Positions 54,601 through 63,166 of a DNA stretch of 64,000 nucleotides are shown here, in pieces. Location: assembly GCF_028596025.1 (NCBI RefSeq), contig NZ_CP117167.1, forward strand, positions 3,100,001-3,164,000, given 5' to 3'. The translations under genes were made by a program, and so were the position numbers. Numbering within the stretch: position 1 is the stretch's first letter; each line of letters opens with the position of its first letter. This stretch comes from Mucilaginibacter jinjuensis. GTDB taxonomy: Bacteria; Bacteroidota; Bacteroidia; Sphingobacteriales; Sphingobacteriaceae. The notes under the pieces are model-generated. The model saw only the letters and a list, made by a program, of their open reading frames with translations. It had not been told where the DNA came from and did no database searches.

Positions 54601-55104
54601 GCAGAACCTAAGTTTTTTGGTGGCTACACTAATACTTTAAATTATAAAGGTTTATCGCTAACAACCTTATTCACATATTCTTATGGTGGTAAAATCTTGT
54701 ACCTGGCCGATATCAACAATCAAAAGGTTACCGATTTAACCAACAAAGGTATTGCGATACTGGGCAGATGGACACCTGATAACACCTCGGCAGATCGCCC
54801 TCGTTTGGTGTATGGACAGCAAGGTAATATCTCAACAGCAAGTAATGATATTTACAATGGATCGTACCTCAAATTAAAGTCGGTTACGCTGGCTTATCAA
54901 ATCCCGAAACAATTAATGGATAAATGGAAAATGCAGTCGGCATCGGTTTACATATCGGCTACCAATCTATTTACAATAACCAAATATCCTGGTCCAGACC
55001 CAGAGGTAAGTAATGATCCATACAGCTTAATAAGCGGGTATAGTGATGCTGCTGCTTATCCAACGGTTAAACAATTTTCACTGGGTTTCAGAATAGGTCT
55101 TTAA
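51601..55104 (+). CDS. SusC/RagA-family TonB-linked transporter with STN signalling domain
   Basis: The 1167-aa protein has a long N-terminal signal region (helix ITTLLLIIGFTQVSAAAFSQ), an STN domain (~46-118; KVLKIIKKQSGFLMFYNDQD, and LNSCFANQPLNYSIIDRTIV), a CarboxypepD_reg-like domain (~138-215), a plug (VVVGYGTTKRKDLTGSVSSI, DASATAIYGSKAANGVVIIT) and a barrel ending KQFSLGFRIGL. The STN domain is the part that contacts FecR, so this transporter is also the receptor of the FecI/FecR relay. The transported substrate is unknown; neighbours are a thioredoxin and a peptidase rather than glycosidases. Confidence 0.95.
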   Translation: MNFNAISIAMPKVWLPPKILLVMKITTLLLIIGFTQVSAAAFSQRVTLSEKNASLEKVLKIIKKQSGFLMFYNDQDLKNANKVDADFKNASVEDALNSCFANQPLNYSIIDRTIVVQKKDASVFDALKSTLNISVGIKGKVTNEKGEPMPGVTVRVTRGGKYVNKAVSTTNDGSYYVDAAQNDVLIFSYVGYKNKEVTVYSQTPINVSLEPEVSGLEQVVVVGYGTTKRKDLTGSVSSIDPKEIRDVPFATLDQALSGKASGVQVVQGDGSPGGVAKIRIRGGTSILGGNDPLYIIDGVQITVQNKYVSSPGDVVNPLSANDSNGGAISGAFARGLNSLGGLNINDIESIDILKDASATAIYGSKAANGVVIITTKKGKYDQKPSIELNYYAGVSTPKKEKLLDADQYKMIMHEAAQNLSTELTNNGKPANSIATSILTDPNFLGNANTDWLDQVLRNSFNQNIDLSVRGGGQASRYYTSLSYTDQDGVVRGTDFKRISGKVNLDNIITPKLRIVNNIDYGFTTSDVNNGAYTQALLAPPTFAPYNADGSINTFTGDQLGSYASSGVQNPLSLLKNSINQGKIAAVLGSMSLEYDILKDLKFKSIASINYQQYHQHDYTPSTALVRGDAGSTSSQNGIASQSQTESTTFLFENTLSYNKQFDDNNRIDVVAGTSWQQDKSNTFQASGQGFPDDQVLTDLSSAAVVLPPQSYSSQNSLLSFYARANYAFKDRYLLTFTGRSDASSKFPAANRTAFFPSGGVAWRLSQESFLKKVSWINDLKIRASAGYTGTQDIGDHLFRTLYTPASYAGTNALVPSQLGNNTIKWESTLQKDAGLDFALFDSRLSGDIGIYQKNTSGLLFNQALAPSSAYSSVIANIADIRNRGLEIELHGDFIRGKRFNWSGAFNISFNRSKVTNINQNFSDPNESGTYLGNTIISEGKPLGLFYGQQFTGIINTPAQLAAYKKQYSLYPFITPYLNIGDPMYKMSPYGFVSSSEIIGNAEPKFFGGYTNTLNYKGLSLTTLFTYSYGGKILYLADINNQKVTDLTNKGIAILGRWTPDNTSADRPRLVYGQQGNISTASNDIYNGSYLKLKSVTLAYQIPKQLMDKWKMQSASVYISATNLFTITKYPGPDPEVSNDPYSLISGYSDAAAYPTVKQFSLGFRIGL

Positions 55105-55123
55105 CAATTAATTGATTAAACAA

Positions 55124-56533
55124 ATGAACAAGAGATTTATATATCCTATACTAACAGTTGCGCTGCTATCGCAATATGCCTGTAAAAAGCAATTGGATGC
55201 CTTGCCAACAAACGCCAAAGTAGAAGGTAACACTATAACAGATCAGCCGAGTGCCAATGTTGCCCTTAACGGCGTTTATTTCAGGTTTGCAAATGCCAGC
55301 AATACTGCCACAGATTGGACTAATGATAAAGTAATGCCATCGCTGTTTGCGGGTTATCTTGGTTCTGATAATGGTGCATCTAATAACGAATCAGATGTAT
55401 TTGGCGGCACAGTATACACCAGCGAATGGGCTCGTTATTATAGCTTAATTAATGCCGCAAATGGCGTTAATGATGGGGTACAAAAACTGGCCGACAACAA
55501 ATTTACTGCTGGCCGTAAAACCCAAATCCTGGCCGAGGCACGATTTTTAAGGGCTTTCGGTAGTTTTAAATTGCTGAGCTATTTCGGTCAATGGTTTGAT
55601 ATTAACAGCCCGCTGGGTATTATCATCGAAGATCAGTTTAACACGCTTACCAACATTAACCTGCCGCGCAGTACGGTAAAAGATAGCTACACCTTTATAT
55701 TAAGCGATCTGGATTATGCTATTGCCAACGCTGCATCAACCAGTGTAAACATCAATGCAAATAAGTGGACGGCCATGGCGTTGAAAATGCGCGTATTGTT
55801 AAGCAGAGGGCAGGGCGACGATTATGCTCAGGCCATTACATTAGGAAATGCGATTATCAACGGTAGTCCTTATTCATTAGAGCCCAATGAAAAGGATATA
55901 TTTTATACCAAGGGTTTGGCTAGCAATGAGGTGATGCTGGGTGTGCAACCGCAGGCTAACCAGGAGCTGTATTACTTAAACGTGAGTAATACTTTTATCA
56001 AAGCATCTGCTTTTTATATCGCAAAACCAATGTTGTATAATTTGCTTAAAAACGACCCGCGTTTAAGCTGGGTTGTTGGCCCGGCTGTAGATGATAATTA
56101 TTATTTTATCAAATATATAACACCTGCTAAGCAATCAACCGTAACGTCAGAAGTTGCTTATGCTTTCCGCCTTTCAGAGGTGTATTTAATGCTCGCCGAG
56201 GCAACAGCACGCTCTGGTGGTGATTTAAATGCAGCCAAAACAACGTTGAAAACTGTAATGAGCAAAGCCGGTGTAACTGATTTCTCTACAGTTGACGCAG
56301 CTACTACTGCTGCCGATGTGGAAACCCAGATCTATTATGAATACGCACGCAATTTTGTGGGCGAGGATGGCATAGAGTGGATGGCATTATTGCGTTTGCC
56401 TTTAGCCACTGTAACACAGATAAGGCCTACCATAACCAGCAAGGTGCAATACATTTTGCCTATACCTGATAGCGAGTTTATTAATAATCCAAATTTCGGG
56501 GCACAAAACACCGGTTACTCTAAACCAAATTAA
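55124..56533 (+). CDS. RagB/SusD-family outer-membrane lipoprotein
   Basis: The 469-aa protein is read from the ATG at 55124 (MNKRFIYPILTVALLSQYAC, lipobox Cys20 followed by KKQ); the TTG at 55112 is less likely. SusD-type helical repeats are visible (ILAEARFLRAFGSFKLLSYF, KMRVLLSRGQGDDYAQAITL). The C-terminal part (YAFRLSEVYLMLAEATARSG, EDGIEWMALLRLP) is more divergent than in SusD at 39685, lacking the usual RELAFEG-like block. It partners the SusC encoded 19 bp upstream. A hairpin follows its stop codon. Confidence 0.92.
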   Translation: MNKRFIYPILTVALLSQYACKKQLDALPTNAKVEGNTITDQPSANVALNGVYFRFANASNTATDWTNDKVMPSLFAGYLGSDNGASNNESDVFGGTVYTSEWARYYSLINAANGVNDGVQKLADNKFTAGRKTQILAEARFLRAFGSFKLLSYFGQWFDINSPLGIIIEDQFNTLTNINLPRSTVKDSYTFILSDLDYAIANAASTSVNINANKWTAMALKMRVLLSRGQGDDYAQAITLGNAIINGSPYSLEPNEKDIFYTKGLASNEVMLGVQPQANQELYYLNVSNTFIKASAFYIAKPMLYNLLKNDPRLSWVVGPAVDDNYYFIKYITPAKQSTVTSEVAYAFRLSEVYLMLAEATARSGGDLNAAKTTLKTVMSKAGVTDFSTVDAATTAADVETQIYYEYARNFVGEDGIEWMALLRLPLATVTQIRPTITSKVQYILPIPDSEFINNPNFGAQNTGYSKPN

Positions 56534-56546
56534 TAATCACAAAAAT

Positions 56547-56577
56547 GGCAAGCTGGTAATTACCGGCTTGCCTTTCT
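56547..56577 (+). terminator. Hairpin between susD and the TlpA gene (attenuator-like)
   Basis: GGCAAGCTGGTAA / TTACCGGCTTGCC is a 13-bp stem with one G-T wobble, followed by TTTCTTATC. It lies 13 bp after the susD stop and 46 bp before the next co-directional gene, so it may end most transcripts after susD while some read through. Confidence 0.65.
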
Positions 56578-56623
56578 TATCACAGCTACCTAATAAAAAT
56601 GATAGGTATTAACTCGAAAAACA

Positions 56624-57766
56624 ATGAAATTTAAAATTATAGCCATTGCAGCAATGTTTCCATTGTTTGCATCGGCACAAAGCTCAAGTTTTACTATATC
56701 TGGTAAAATTGGCAACCTGAATAAACCTGTTACGGTTTACCTCGACTATAAAGATGACGGTGCCGGTCGTGAAGATTCTACTTTACTGGTTAACGGCACA
56801 TTTAGTTTTACCGGCCATACTGAGGGTATTGCCGTGGCGCGGATGTCATTAGGCCACAATGGCGAGGGTAAGCAATTATCCATCTTTAAGGGAAATGATG
56901 ACATCTATTTTTATTTCTCGAATGAAAATATGGTTATCAACTCCAAGGATTCTTTAATAAATGCGACTGTTACAGGTTCAAAAGTATATGATGATTATGC
57001 AGCATATAATAAAACCATAGGCGGATCAATTATGGAGCTGGACAGGGTTGCCAATAATGAATTTAAAAGCGGCACCCCGGCACAACAGAAAGATACTGCT
57101 TTTATTAAGGCAATTGATATGAGGTTCCGCAAAAATGTTGCTTTGAGAACCCAAAAGCAGATCCAATTTGCAAAAGATAACCCCGACTCATTCTTTGGCC
57201 TGGTAGCGCTTTCAGAATCGGTAGGTGCTAAAATGGATATTGAAAGAACCGAGGCAATTTACAACGCCATCAATGATAAATGGAAGGCAACAGCATTGGG
57301 CATTGCCATGGCCGAACGGATACAGGCTGCAAAAACTGTAGGTGTTGGTGATGTAGCCCCCTTGTTTACCTCAAAAAATGTAAATGGCAAACCCATATCG
57401 CTTGCTGATTATAAAGGCAAAGTGGTATTAATTGATTTCTGGGCAAGCTGGTGCGAACCATGCCGCGCCGAAAGCCCTAACCTTAAAACACAGTACAAAT
57501 TATACAAAGACAAAGGCTTTGAAATTATCTCTATATCGCTTGATACTGACAGAAAGAGATGGTTAAAGGCAATTGCAGATGACGGCCTTACCTGGCTGCA
57601 AGCATCAGATCTGAAGAGTTTAACTGAAAGTGTAATTGCCAAAAAATACGGAATAGGGGCAGTTCCCTCGTTCTTTTTGATTGGCCGCGACGGCAAAATT
57701 ATAGCCAACAGCGATATACAGGGCGAGGCACTTAATAAAAGGCTGGCAAAAATGTTTAACAACTAA
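56624..57766 (+). CDS. TlpA-family periplasmic thiol-disulfide oxidoreductase with DUF4369 domain
   Basis: The 380-aa protein has a signal peptide (IAAMFPLFASAQ), an N-terminal DUF4369-like beta-sandwich (~22-120; SFTISGKIGNLNKPVTVYLD), a helical linker, and a C-terminal thioredoxin fold (~240-380) with active site Cys277-Glu-Pro-Cys280 in DFWASWCEPCRAESP and the cis-Pro in GIGAVPSFFLIGRDG. TlpA proteins usually reduce disulfides in the periplasm. DUF4369-TlpA proteins often follow SusCD pairs in Sphingobacteria. The next gene encodes a DsbD-N-like domain, which suggests a thiol-exchange partnership. Confidence 0.92.
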   Translation: MKFKIIAIAAMFPLFASAQSSSFTISGKIGNLNKPVTVYLDYKDDGAGREDSTLLVNGTFSFTGHTEGIAVARMSLGHNGEGKQLSIFKGNDDIYFYFSNENMVINSKDSLINATVTGSKVYDDYAAYNKTIGGSIMELDRVANNEFKSGTPAQQKDTAFIKAIDMRFRKNVALRTQKQIQFAKDNPDSFFGLVALSESVGAKMDIERTEAIYNAINDKWKATALGIAMAERIQAAKTVGVGDVAPLFTSKNVNGKPISLADYKGKVVLIDFWASWCEPCRAESPNLKTQYKLYKDKGFEIISISLDTDRKRWLKAIADDGLTWLQASDLKSLTESVIAKKYGIGAVPSFFLIGRDGKIIANSDIQGEALNKRLAKMFNN

Positions 57767-57827
57767 TCGTGTTTGAATAAGCTAACATTTTAGGGGTTAA
57801 CCCTCCAAAATCAATTTAAAAACCGAG

Positions 57828-59720
57828 ATGAAAAAATCCTTATTACTATTAATGGTAATGGCTTTTGCCAGCACCATTTTATATGCTGCACAGATAAACG
57901 CCAAACAAGACCCGTCGGCTAAAATACCGTTGAAGGTGTTGTATGTGGGTTACGATCCGCAGAAACCAATGCCCGCTAAACTGGTTTGGTATATGCCATC
58001 AGAGAAACGCTATGCCGAGTTTTATAAGACCCGTTTGCCTGCCTTTAAAAGCTTTTTGGAAAAAAACTTCACGGTAGTAAAAACTGTGGATGGAAGGGAC
58101 TACGATTCCAAAATGTCTGACGATGTAGATGTAACCATTTTTGATGCCTACCCGGTTAAACTATCTGCCGATTTTAATCGCCCGGCTATATTACTGGCGG
58201 CTGTTGCACCAGATATTGGGATCCCTATCGGCTTAAAATTCGATTGGTATTGCCAGTGCTTAGAGAATGATGCGTTGAACATCAGAACATCGCACGAAAT
58301 TTTTAATACCCCCAACAAGGTAAATCTAACCATGGTTACCCGCCCAACTCCGGGTGGTTTCTTCAATGGTTTTCAGGGGCCAAAGACGCCTAAAACGATG
58401 CCGATGTGGCGTGTAATTACCGAAGGCTTGGATGAGAAGAACCCTTACCTGATCGGTATGGTTGCCCATGGCGAAGGTTTTGCCGATTCGCCCGATGCGG
58501 AGGTGATCTCTGGCGGTGTATGTTTAAAGAATGCCGAAGCTGTAGCACTGGGCCGCCATGGTAACTACTTTATGTGGGGCTTTGCTGCTTCGCCGGAGTA
58601 TATGACCGATGAGGCTAACAAGGTTTTTGTAAACACGATATGCTACATCAAAAAGTTCGACAAAAGAACCCCGATAGTTAAAAAGGTACAGCAAGCCACC
58701 CGCGAAGAGGTTGACGAGAAGATCTATCGTGCTGATGAAGAGCTTTACAAAAAATCATTAGTTGCCCGCAAAGAAGGTAATGACCGCCTCAGAAGGATGC
58801 AGGATTCGCTCCGTGCCAAAAAAGCTGCCGGTGCTGATATTGGCAGGGGAAATGAGATGTTCCTGAAAATGCCGTTCACAGATGCTGTACAAAGCTATGA
58901 CGAGTATTTAAAACAATGGCAGGGCGAAGAGCTTTACGCCAAATTTGGTACTGATACTAAAAAGTACATCCAATACTACCACGATAATTATGAATATTAT
59001 TATCCAACAGGCTTTCAAAGTGTAGGGGTGGATGAGGATGCGCAAAAGTTAGGCGTATCTAACAGGAGCAAAGAGATGCTGGAAAAATGTATTAGTATGC
59101 TCGAAAAAGATGAAAATGATGTATTGGCACGCCGCCTTTTAGAGCGTTACACCACCGAGAAATTTGCAACAGCCAAAGAATGGAAAGCATGGTACGATAA
59201 AAACAAAAACAAGCTGTTTTATACAGAAAGCGGTGGCTTTAAATTTATGATTGATACTTATGATAAACCTGCACCTGCTTCAAATCCATCTGCTTCGACA
59301 GCGGCACCCAAAGAGAGCGTTGCCGGGCCAACACTGGCAGACCCGGTAAGTGTTACCGCCAACCTGCAATATACCAGCGATAAAAAACACGCCGATATTA
59401 TTGTAGAAGCCAATATTTTACAAGGCTGGCATATTTACGCCTACCTGCCGGCAAACAGCCCCTACATACAAACTGAAACTTTACTAGAGTTGCCCAAAGG
59501 AGCCAAGGCAAGTAAAAACGGTTGGGACAGTACAGCAGGTATACCATACCCCGGCCTTGATAACATATTTGTTTATGAAAACAAAGTTACGTTTAAGGTT
59601 AATGTAGATATGACGAACGTAAAGAAAGGCTCGCTCATTAAATGCGGCTTGTATTATCAAACCTGTAATGATAAAAAATGCCTGCAGCCACAACGTAAAC
59701 TTTTAGTACTTAAATCTTAG
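57828..59720 (+). CDS. Secreted ThuA-like / DsbD-N-like fusion protein
   Basis: The 630-aa protein has a signal peptide (LLLLMVMAFASTILYAAQ). Residues ~35-270 look like a ThuA/class I glutamine-amidotransferase fold (IPLKVLYVGYD, DVDVTIFDAYPV, YLIGMVAHGEGFADS, GRHGNYFMWGFAASPEYMTD). Residues ~275-480 are charged and helical. An Ala/Pro/Ser-rich linker follows (ASNPSASTAAPKES). Residues ~515-628 match the DsbD N-terminal domain, with Cys pairs in KCGLYYQTCNDKKCLQPQR. The last part would receive electrons in DsbD-type exchange. No transmembrane DsbD core is present. The role of the first domain is unknown; it may bind a sugar or peptide product. Confidence 0.7.
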   Translation: MKKSLLLLMVMAFASTILYAAQINAKQDPSAKIPLKVLYVGYDPQKPMPAKLVWYMPSEKRYAEFYKTRLPAFKSFLEKNFTVVKTVDGRDYDSKMSDDVDVTIFDAYPVKLSADFNRPAILLAAVAPDIGIPIGLKFDWYCQCLENDALNIRTSHEIFNTPNKVNLTMVTRPTPGGFFNGFQGPKTPKTMPMWRVITEGLDEKNPYLIGMVAHGEGFADSPDAEVISGGVCLKNAEAVALGRHGNYFMWGFAASPEYMTDEANKVFVNTICYIKKFDKRTPIVKKVQQATREEVDEKIYRADEELYKKSLVARKEGNDRLRRMQDSLRAKKAAGADIGRGNEMFLKMPFTDAVQSYDEYLKQWQGEELYAKFGTDTKKYIQYYHDNYEYYYPTGFQSVGVDEDAQKLGVSNRSKEMLEKCISMLEKDENDVLARRLLERYTTEKFATAKEWKAWYDKNKNKLFYTESGGFKFMIDTYDKPAPASNPSASTAAPKESVAGPTLADPVSVTANLQYTSDKKHADIIVEANILQGWHIYAYLPANSPYIQTETLLELPKGAKASKNGWDSTAGIPYPGLDNIFVYENKVTFKVNVDMTNVKKGSLIKCGLYYQTCNDKKCLQPQRKLLVLKS

Positions 59721-59951
59721 TATAAACAGTTGAATTAAAAAGGATAGAAGTAGTATTGAAATCGGTTATTGAAAAAACATACAATAGGTTTGCTTGTAAT
59801 GAGTGAAATTCCGAAAAAAATATCAATAATTATATATAAAACCATAAAATTTATGGAATTATTGCCATTCATTGCTATTAAAATCTGATATGTGGAGCTT
59901 AGTCCGAAATTTAATACTGTATATCCTCATCAACGCTACTAACAATCACAA

Positions 59952-62807
59952 ATGAAAACGAATTTTAAAATAGCTCTTGGCTTATTCGCTATGAGTATGC
60001 CTATATCGGTAACATACGCGCAGCAAACGCCACCAAAACTGATAGAAAAGGTGGTTAAAAAAGGCGACGAGATCGTGATCCCTTATCAGAAATATGTGTT
60101 ATCAAATGGGCTTACGGTTATATTGACAGAAGATCATTCTGATCCCATTGCCCATGTTGATGTAACCTATCACGTAGGTTCGGCACGTGAGGAGATCGGT
60201 AAATCTGGTTTCGCTCACTTCTTTGAGCACATGATGTTCGAAGGATCAGACCACGTAAAAAGCGGCGATCACTTTAAAACCGTAAACTCTGTAGGCGGAA
60301 CTTTGAATGGCTCTACCACCTTAGATCGTACCAACTATTTCGAAACCGTACCCAGCAACCAGTTAGAGAAAATGCTGTGGCTGGAATCAGACCGGATGGG
60401 TTTTTTGCTGGATGCCGTAACGCAGAAAAAATTTGAGATCCAACGCTCGACAGTAAAAAACGAACGTGGGCAGAATTATGATAACCGTCCGTACGGTTTG
60501 GCTTCAGAAGCGGTGTCAAAAGCATTATATCCTTATGGTCACCCGTACTCATGGTTAACCATTGGCTATATCGAAGATTTAAACAAGGTTGATGTAAACG
60601 ATTTAAAACGTTTCTTTCTACGTTGGTACGGCCCTAATAATGCAACCTTAACTATAGGTGGCGATATCGATGCCAAACAAACACTGGCTTGGGTCGAGAA
60701 ATATTTTGGCTCTATCCCACGCGGCCCCGAGGTTAAAAATGTAACCCTGCCTGCACCGGTTTTAACTGCCGACAGGTATACGTCTTTTACCGATAATTAT
60801 GCCCGCTTGCCGCTGTTGTTAATCGAGTATCCGGGTGTTAAAATGTACGATAAAGATCAGTCGGCGCTGGATGCGCTGTCGTTAATTATCGGTCAGGGTA
60901 AAAACTCTATCCTTTATAAAAATTTCATCAAAAGCCGTAAAGCTACCGATGCGCAAATGTTCTCTACCAATTCAGAATTGGCCGGCGATATCGGTATTGA
61001 GCTGATGCCTTTCCCGGGTCAGACACTGGCAGATATGAAAAAACTGCTGGACGACTCTTTTGCTGAATTTGAGAAAACAGGTGTTACTGATGAAGATCTT
61101 GCCCGCTTTAAAGGTAGTGCCGAAGCCGATTTTATTAACGGTTTGGCCAGCGTATCGGGCAAAGTGAGCGAGCTTGCTGCTTCTCAAACATTTTCTGGCA
61201 ATCCCAATCAGATTGGTCGTGAGCTAGAGAATATCCGCAAGGTAACTAAGGCCGATGTAATGCGTGTATATAACCAATACATTAAAGGCAAAGCGGCAGT
61301 TTATTTAAGTGTGTTGCCTAAAGGAAGCACGCTGCAACCTTTGGCACCCGATAATTATACCCCGGATAGCAAAGGTTATAAAGCGCCTGATTACGGTTAT
61401 GATAAACTGACTTACCATAAGGCCAAAGATAACTTCGACCGTAATATTGCACCATCAAACGGCCCGAACCCTGTTGTAAAAGTCCCTCCATTCTGGACTG
61501 CAAAAACAGACAATGGTGTTAAAATGATTGGTACTTACAATGATGAAATCCCAACCATTACCATACAAATCAAAGTAAAAGGCGGCGGTTTACTGGCCGC
61601 TAAAGACCCATCAAAAGCAGGTTTACCGGTTATGGTAGGGCAAATGTTAAATGAGGGTACAGAGAAATATTCGGCAGAGGAAATTAATGCCATGCTTGAG
61701 AAAATCGGCAGTCATGTATCTGTATATACATCCGGCGAAGAAACGGTATTTTATGTATCGTCATTAACCAAATACCTCGACCAAACACTGGCCCTTGTAC
61801 AAGAACGCCTATTACACCCTAAGTTTACCCAGGATGCTTTCGACCGTATTAAAAAGCAAGACCTTCAAAACTTGCAGGTTGCTAAAACCCAACCTGCAGG
61901 GGTAGCAGGTAGCGTTTATAATAAGATTTTATTTGGTAAAGATAACATCCGCACTTATGGTTTATCGGGTACAGAACAAACGGTACCAAACATTACACTG
62001 GCCGATGTGCAGGCATATTATGATAATTATTTTGCGCCAGGCTTAACCTCTGTTGTAATAGTTGGTGATGCTACAGAAGCTGCCATTAAAACCAAACTTG
62101 CCTTTTTAAATAGCTGGAAGCCTAAACAGGTTGATGTACCGGGAGCTATAGCAAATGGACCTGCTACAGATGGTACTAAAATTTACCTGGTTGATATCCC
62201 TCACGCAGCACAGTCAGAGATCAGAGTCGGTTATTTAACCGGTTTAAACTTTGATGCTACAGGCGTTTATTATCGCCTGGGTTTAGCCAATTATACACTT
62301 GGTGGCAGTTTCGACAGCCATTTAAACATAGACCTGCGCGAAGAAAAAGGCTGGACCTATGGTGCAAGCTCTGGCTTTGCTTCAGGTACTTATGGTGGTA
62401 TGTTTACTGCATCTGCCGGGGTACGTGCCTCGGCAACGGATAGTGCTGTTGTTGAATTTGTGAAGGATATTAAGGCTTACGCCGATAACGGTATTACCCC
62501 GGCTGAGCTTGCTTTTACCAAAACCTCGATAGGGCAGAGCGATGCGCGCAAGTATGAAACCAATGATCAGAAAGCCGCTTTCCTTGGCCGTATCCAGCAA
62601 TACGATTTAAAACCGACTTATGTTGATGAGCAAAATAAGATACTGGCCAATATCACCCAGTCCGAGATCAACGAACTGGCAAAAAAATACCTTGATATAA
62701 GCCACATGGCTATTTTGGTAGTTGGCGATAAAGAAAAAGTAATGCCCGGCTTGCAAAAATTGGGCTACCAGATAGTAGAATTAGATGCCGATGCGAATAA
62801 TAAATAG
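59952..62807 (+). CDS. M16-family zinc metallopeptidase
   Basis: The 951-aa protein has a signal peptide (ALGLFAMSMPISVTYAQ). The inverted zinc motif H89-x2-E92-H93 lies in HFFEHMMFEGSD, with the distal Glu in VKNERGQNYDNRPYG. Two M16 repeats are fused: the first half (~40-470) is catalytic, and the second (~490-930) lacks HxxEH and forms the other half of the peptide cage (RLGLANYTLGGSFDSHLNID). It degrades peptides of limited size in the periplasm. As the last gene after SusCD and thiol-redox genes it suggests that the imported substrate contains peptide. It is followed by a terminator. Confidence 0.93.
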   Translation: MKTNFKIALGLFAMSMPISVTYAQQTPPKLIEKVVKKGDEIVIPYQKYVLSNGLTVILTEDHSDPIAHVDVTYHVGSAREEIGKSGFAHFFEHMMFEGSDHVKSGDHFKTVNSVGGTLNGSTTLDRTNYFETVPSNQLEKMLWLESDRMGFLLDAVTQKKFEIQRSTVKNERGQNYDNRPYGLASEAVSKALYPYGHPYSWLTIGYIEDLNKVDVNDLKRFFLRWYGPNNATLTIGGDIDAKQTLAWVEKYFGSIPRGPEVKNVTLPAPVLTADRYTSFTDNYARLPLLLIEYPGVKMYDKDQSALDALSLIIGQGKNSILYKNFIKSRKATDAQMFSTNSELAGDIGIELMPFPGQTLADMKKLLDDSFAEFEKTGVTDEDLARFKGSAEADFINGLASVSGKVSELAASQTFSGNPNQIGRELENIRKVTKADVMRVYNQYIKGKAAVYLSVLPKGSTLQPLAPDNYTPDSKGYKAPDYGYDKLTYHKAKDNFDRNIAPSNGPNPVVKVPPFWTAKTDNGVKMIGTYNDEIPTITIQIKVKGGGLLAAKDPSKAGLPVMVGQMLNEGTEKYSAEEINAMLEKIGSHVSVYTSGEETVFYVSSLTKYLDQTLALVQERLLHPKFTQDAFDRIKKQDLQNLQVAKTQPAGVAGSVYNKILFGKDNIRTYGLSGTEQTVPNITLADVQAYYDNYFAPGLTSVVIVGDATEAAIKTKLAFLNSWKPKQVDVPGAIANGPATDGTKIYLVDIPHAAQSEIRVGYLTGLNFDATGVYYRLGLANYTLGGSFDSHLNIDLREEKGWTYGASSGFASGTYGGMFTASAGVRASATDSAVVEFVKDIKAYADNGITPAELAFTKTSIGQSDARKYETNDQKAAFLGRIQQYDLKPTYVDEQNKILANITQSEINELAKKYLDISHMAILVVGDKEKVMPGLQKLGYQIVELDADANNK

Positions 62808-62819
62808 TTAGTTTAATAG

Positions 62820-62853
62820 TAAGAGGGGGGCGCCAAATGGTGTCCCTCTTTTT
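62820..62853 (+). terminator. Intrinsic terminator of the M16 gene
   Basis: AAGAGGGGGGCGCC / GGTGTCCCTCTT forms an imperfect stem around an AAAT loop, immediately followed by TTTTTTT, 13 bp after the stop codon. This is a classic layout. Confidence 0.85.
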
Positions 62854-62915
62854 TTATGGTGTCAGGTACGGTGTGTTTATAAGTTAAACAGATGTTGGTA
62901 GCGGCTTAAACGCCT

Positions 62916-63056
62916 ATGATACTCTATGATGAAATAACATTAGAGTTTTTTATAACATCAGTTTTTATACTGATTGGCATAGTAGCGCTATATGCTATAA
63001 TTCGAATGCTGATTAATCGTCATAAAGGCAGGGACGAAATGGACGGGTTATTATGA
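62916..63056 (+). CDS. Putative 46-aa membrane miniprotein
   Basis: An ATG at 62916 opens 46 codons ending in TGA. Residues 1-10 are acidic (MILYDEITLE), residues 11-29 form a clear transmembrane helix (FFITSVFILIGIVALYAII), and the tail is basic then acidic (RMLINRHKGRDEMDGLL). It lies between two strong terminators and so would be its own transcription unit. No ribosome site is evident, as is usual here. I do not recognise a family; it could be chance, but the hydrophobic-then-basic order is typical of real small membrane proteins. Confidence 0.4.
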   Translation: MILYDEITLEFFITSVFILIGIVALYAIIRMLINRHKGRDEMDGLL

Positions 63057-63080
63057 TGGCTTTTATTGTAACTTATAGCC

Positions 63081-63124
63081 AAATAAAAAGGTCCGGATGT
63101 AAATACATCCGGACCTTTTTATTT
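63081..63124. terminator. Strong bidirectional terminator
   Basis: A 20-bp perfect stem (AAATAAAAAGGTCCGGATGT / its complement) with AAAT loop lies beyond the plus-strand miniprotein and beyond the stop of the minus-strand efflux adaptor. Both strands end in a T-rich arm. Confidence 0.92.
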
Positions 63125-63166
63125 GACACGATGATCGGCAAACATTATAAGCCGGTTGCAGCTACA

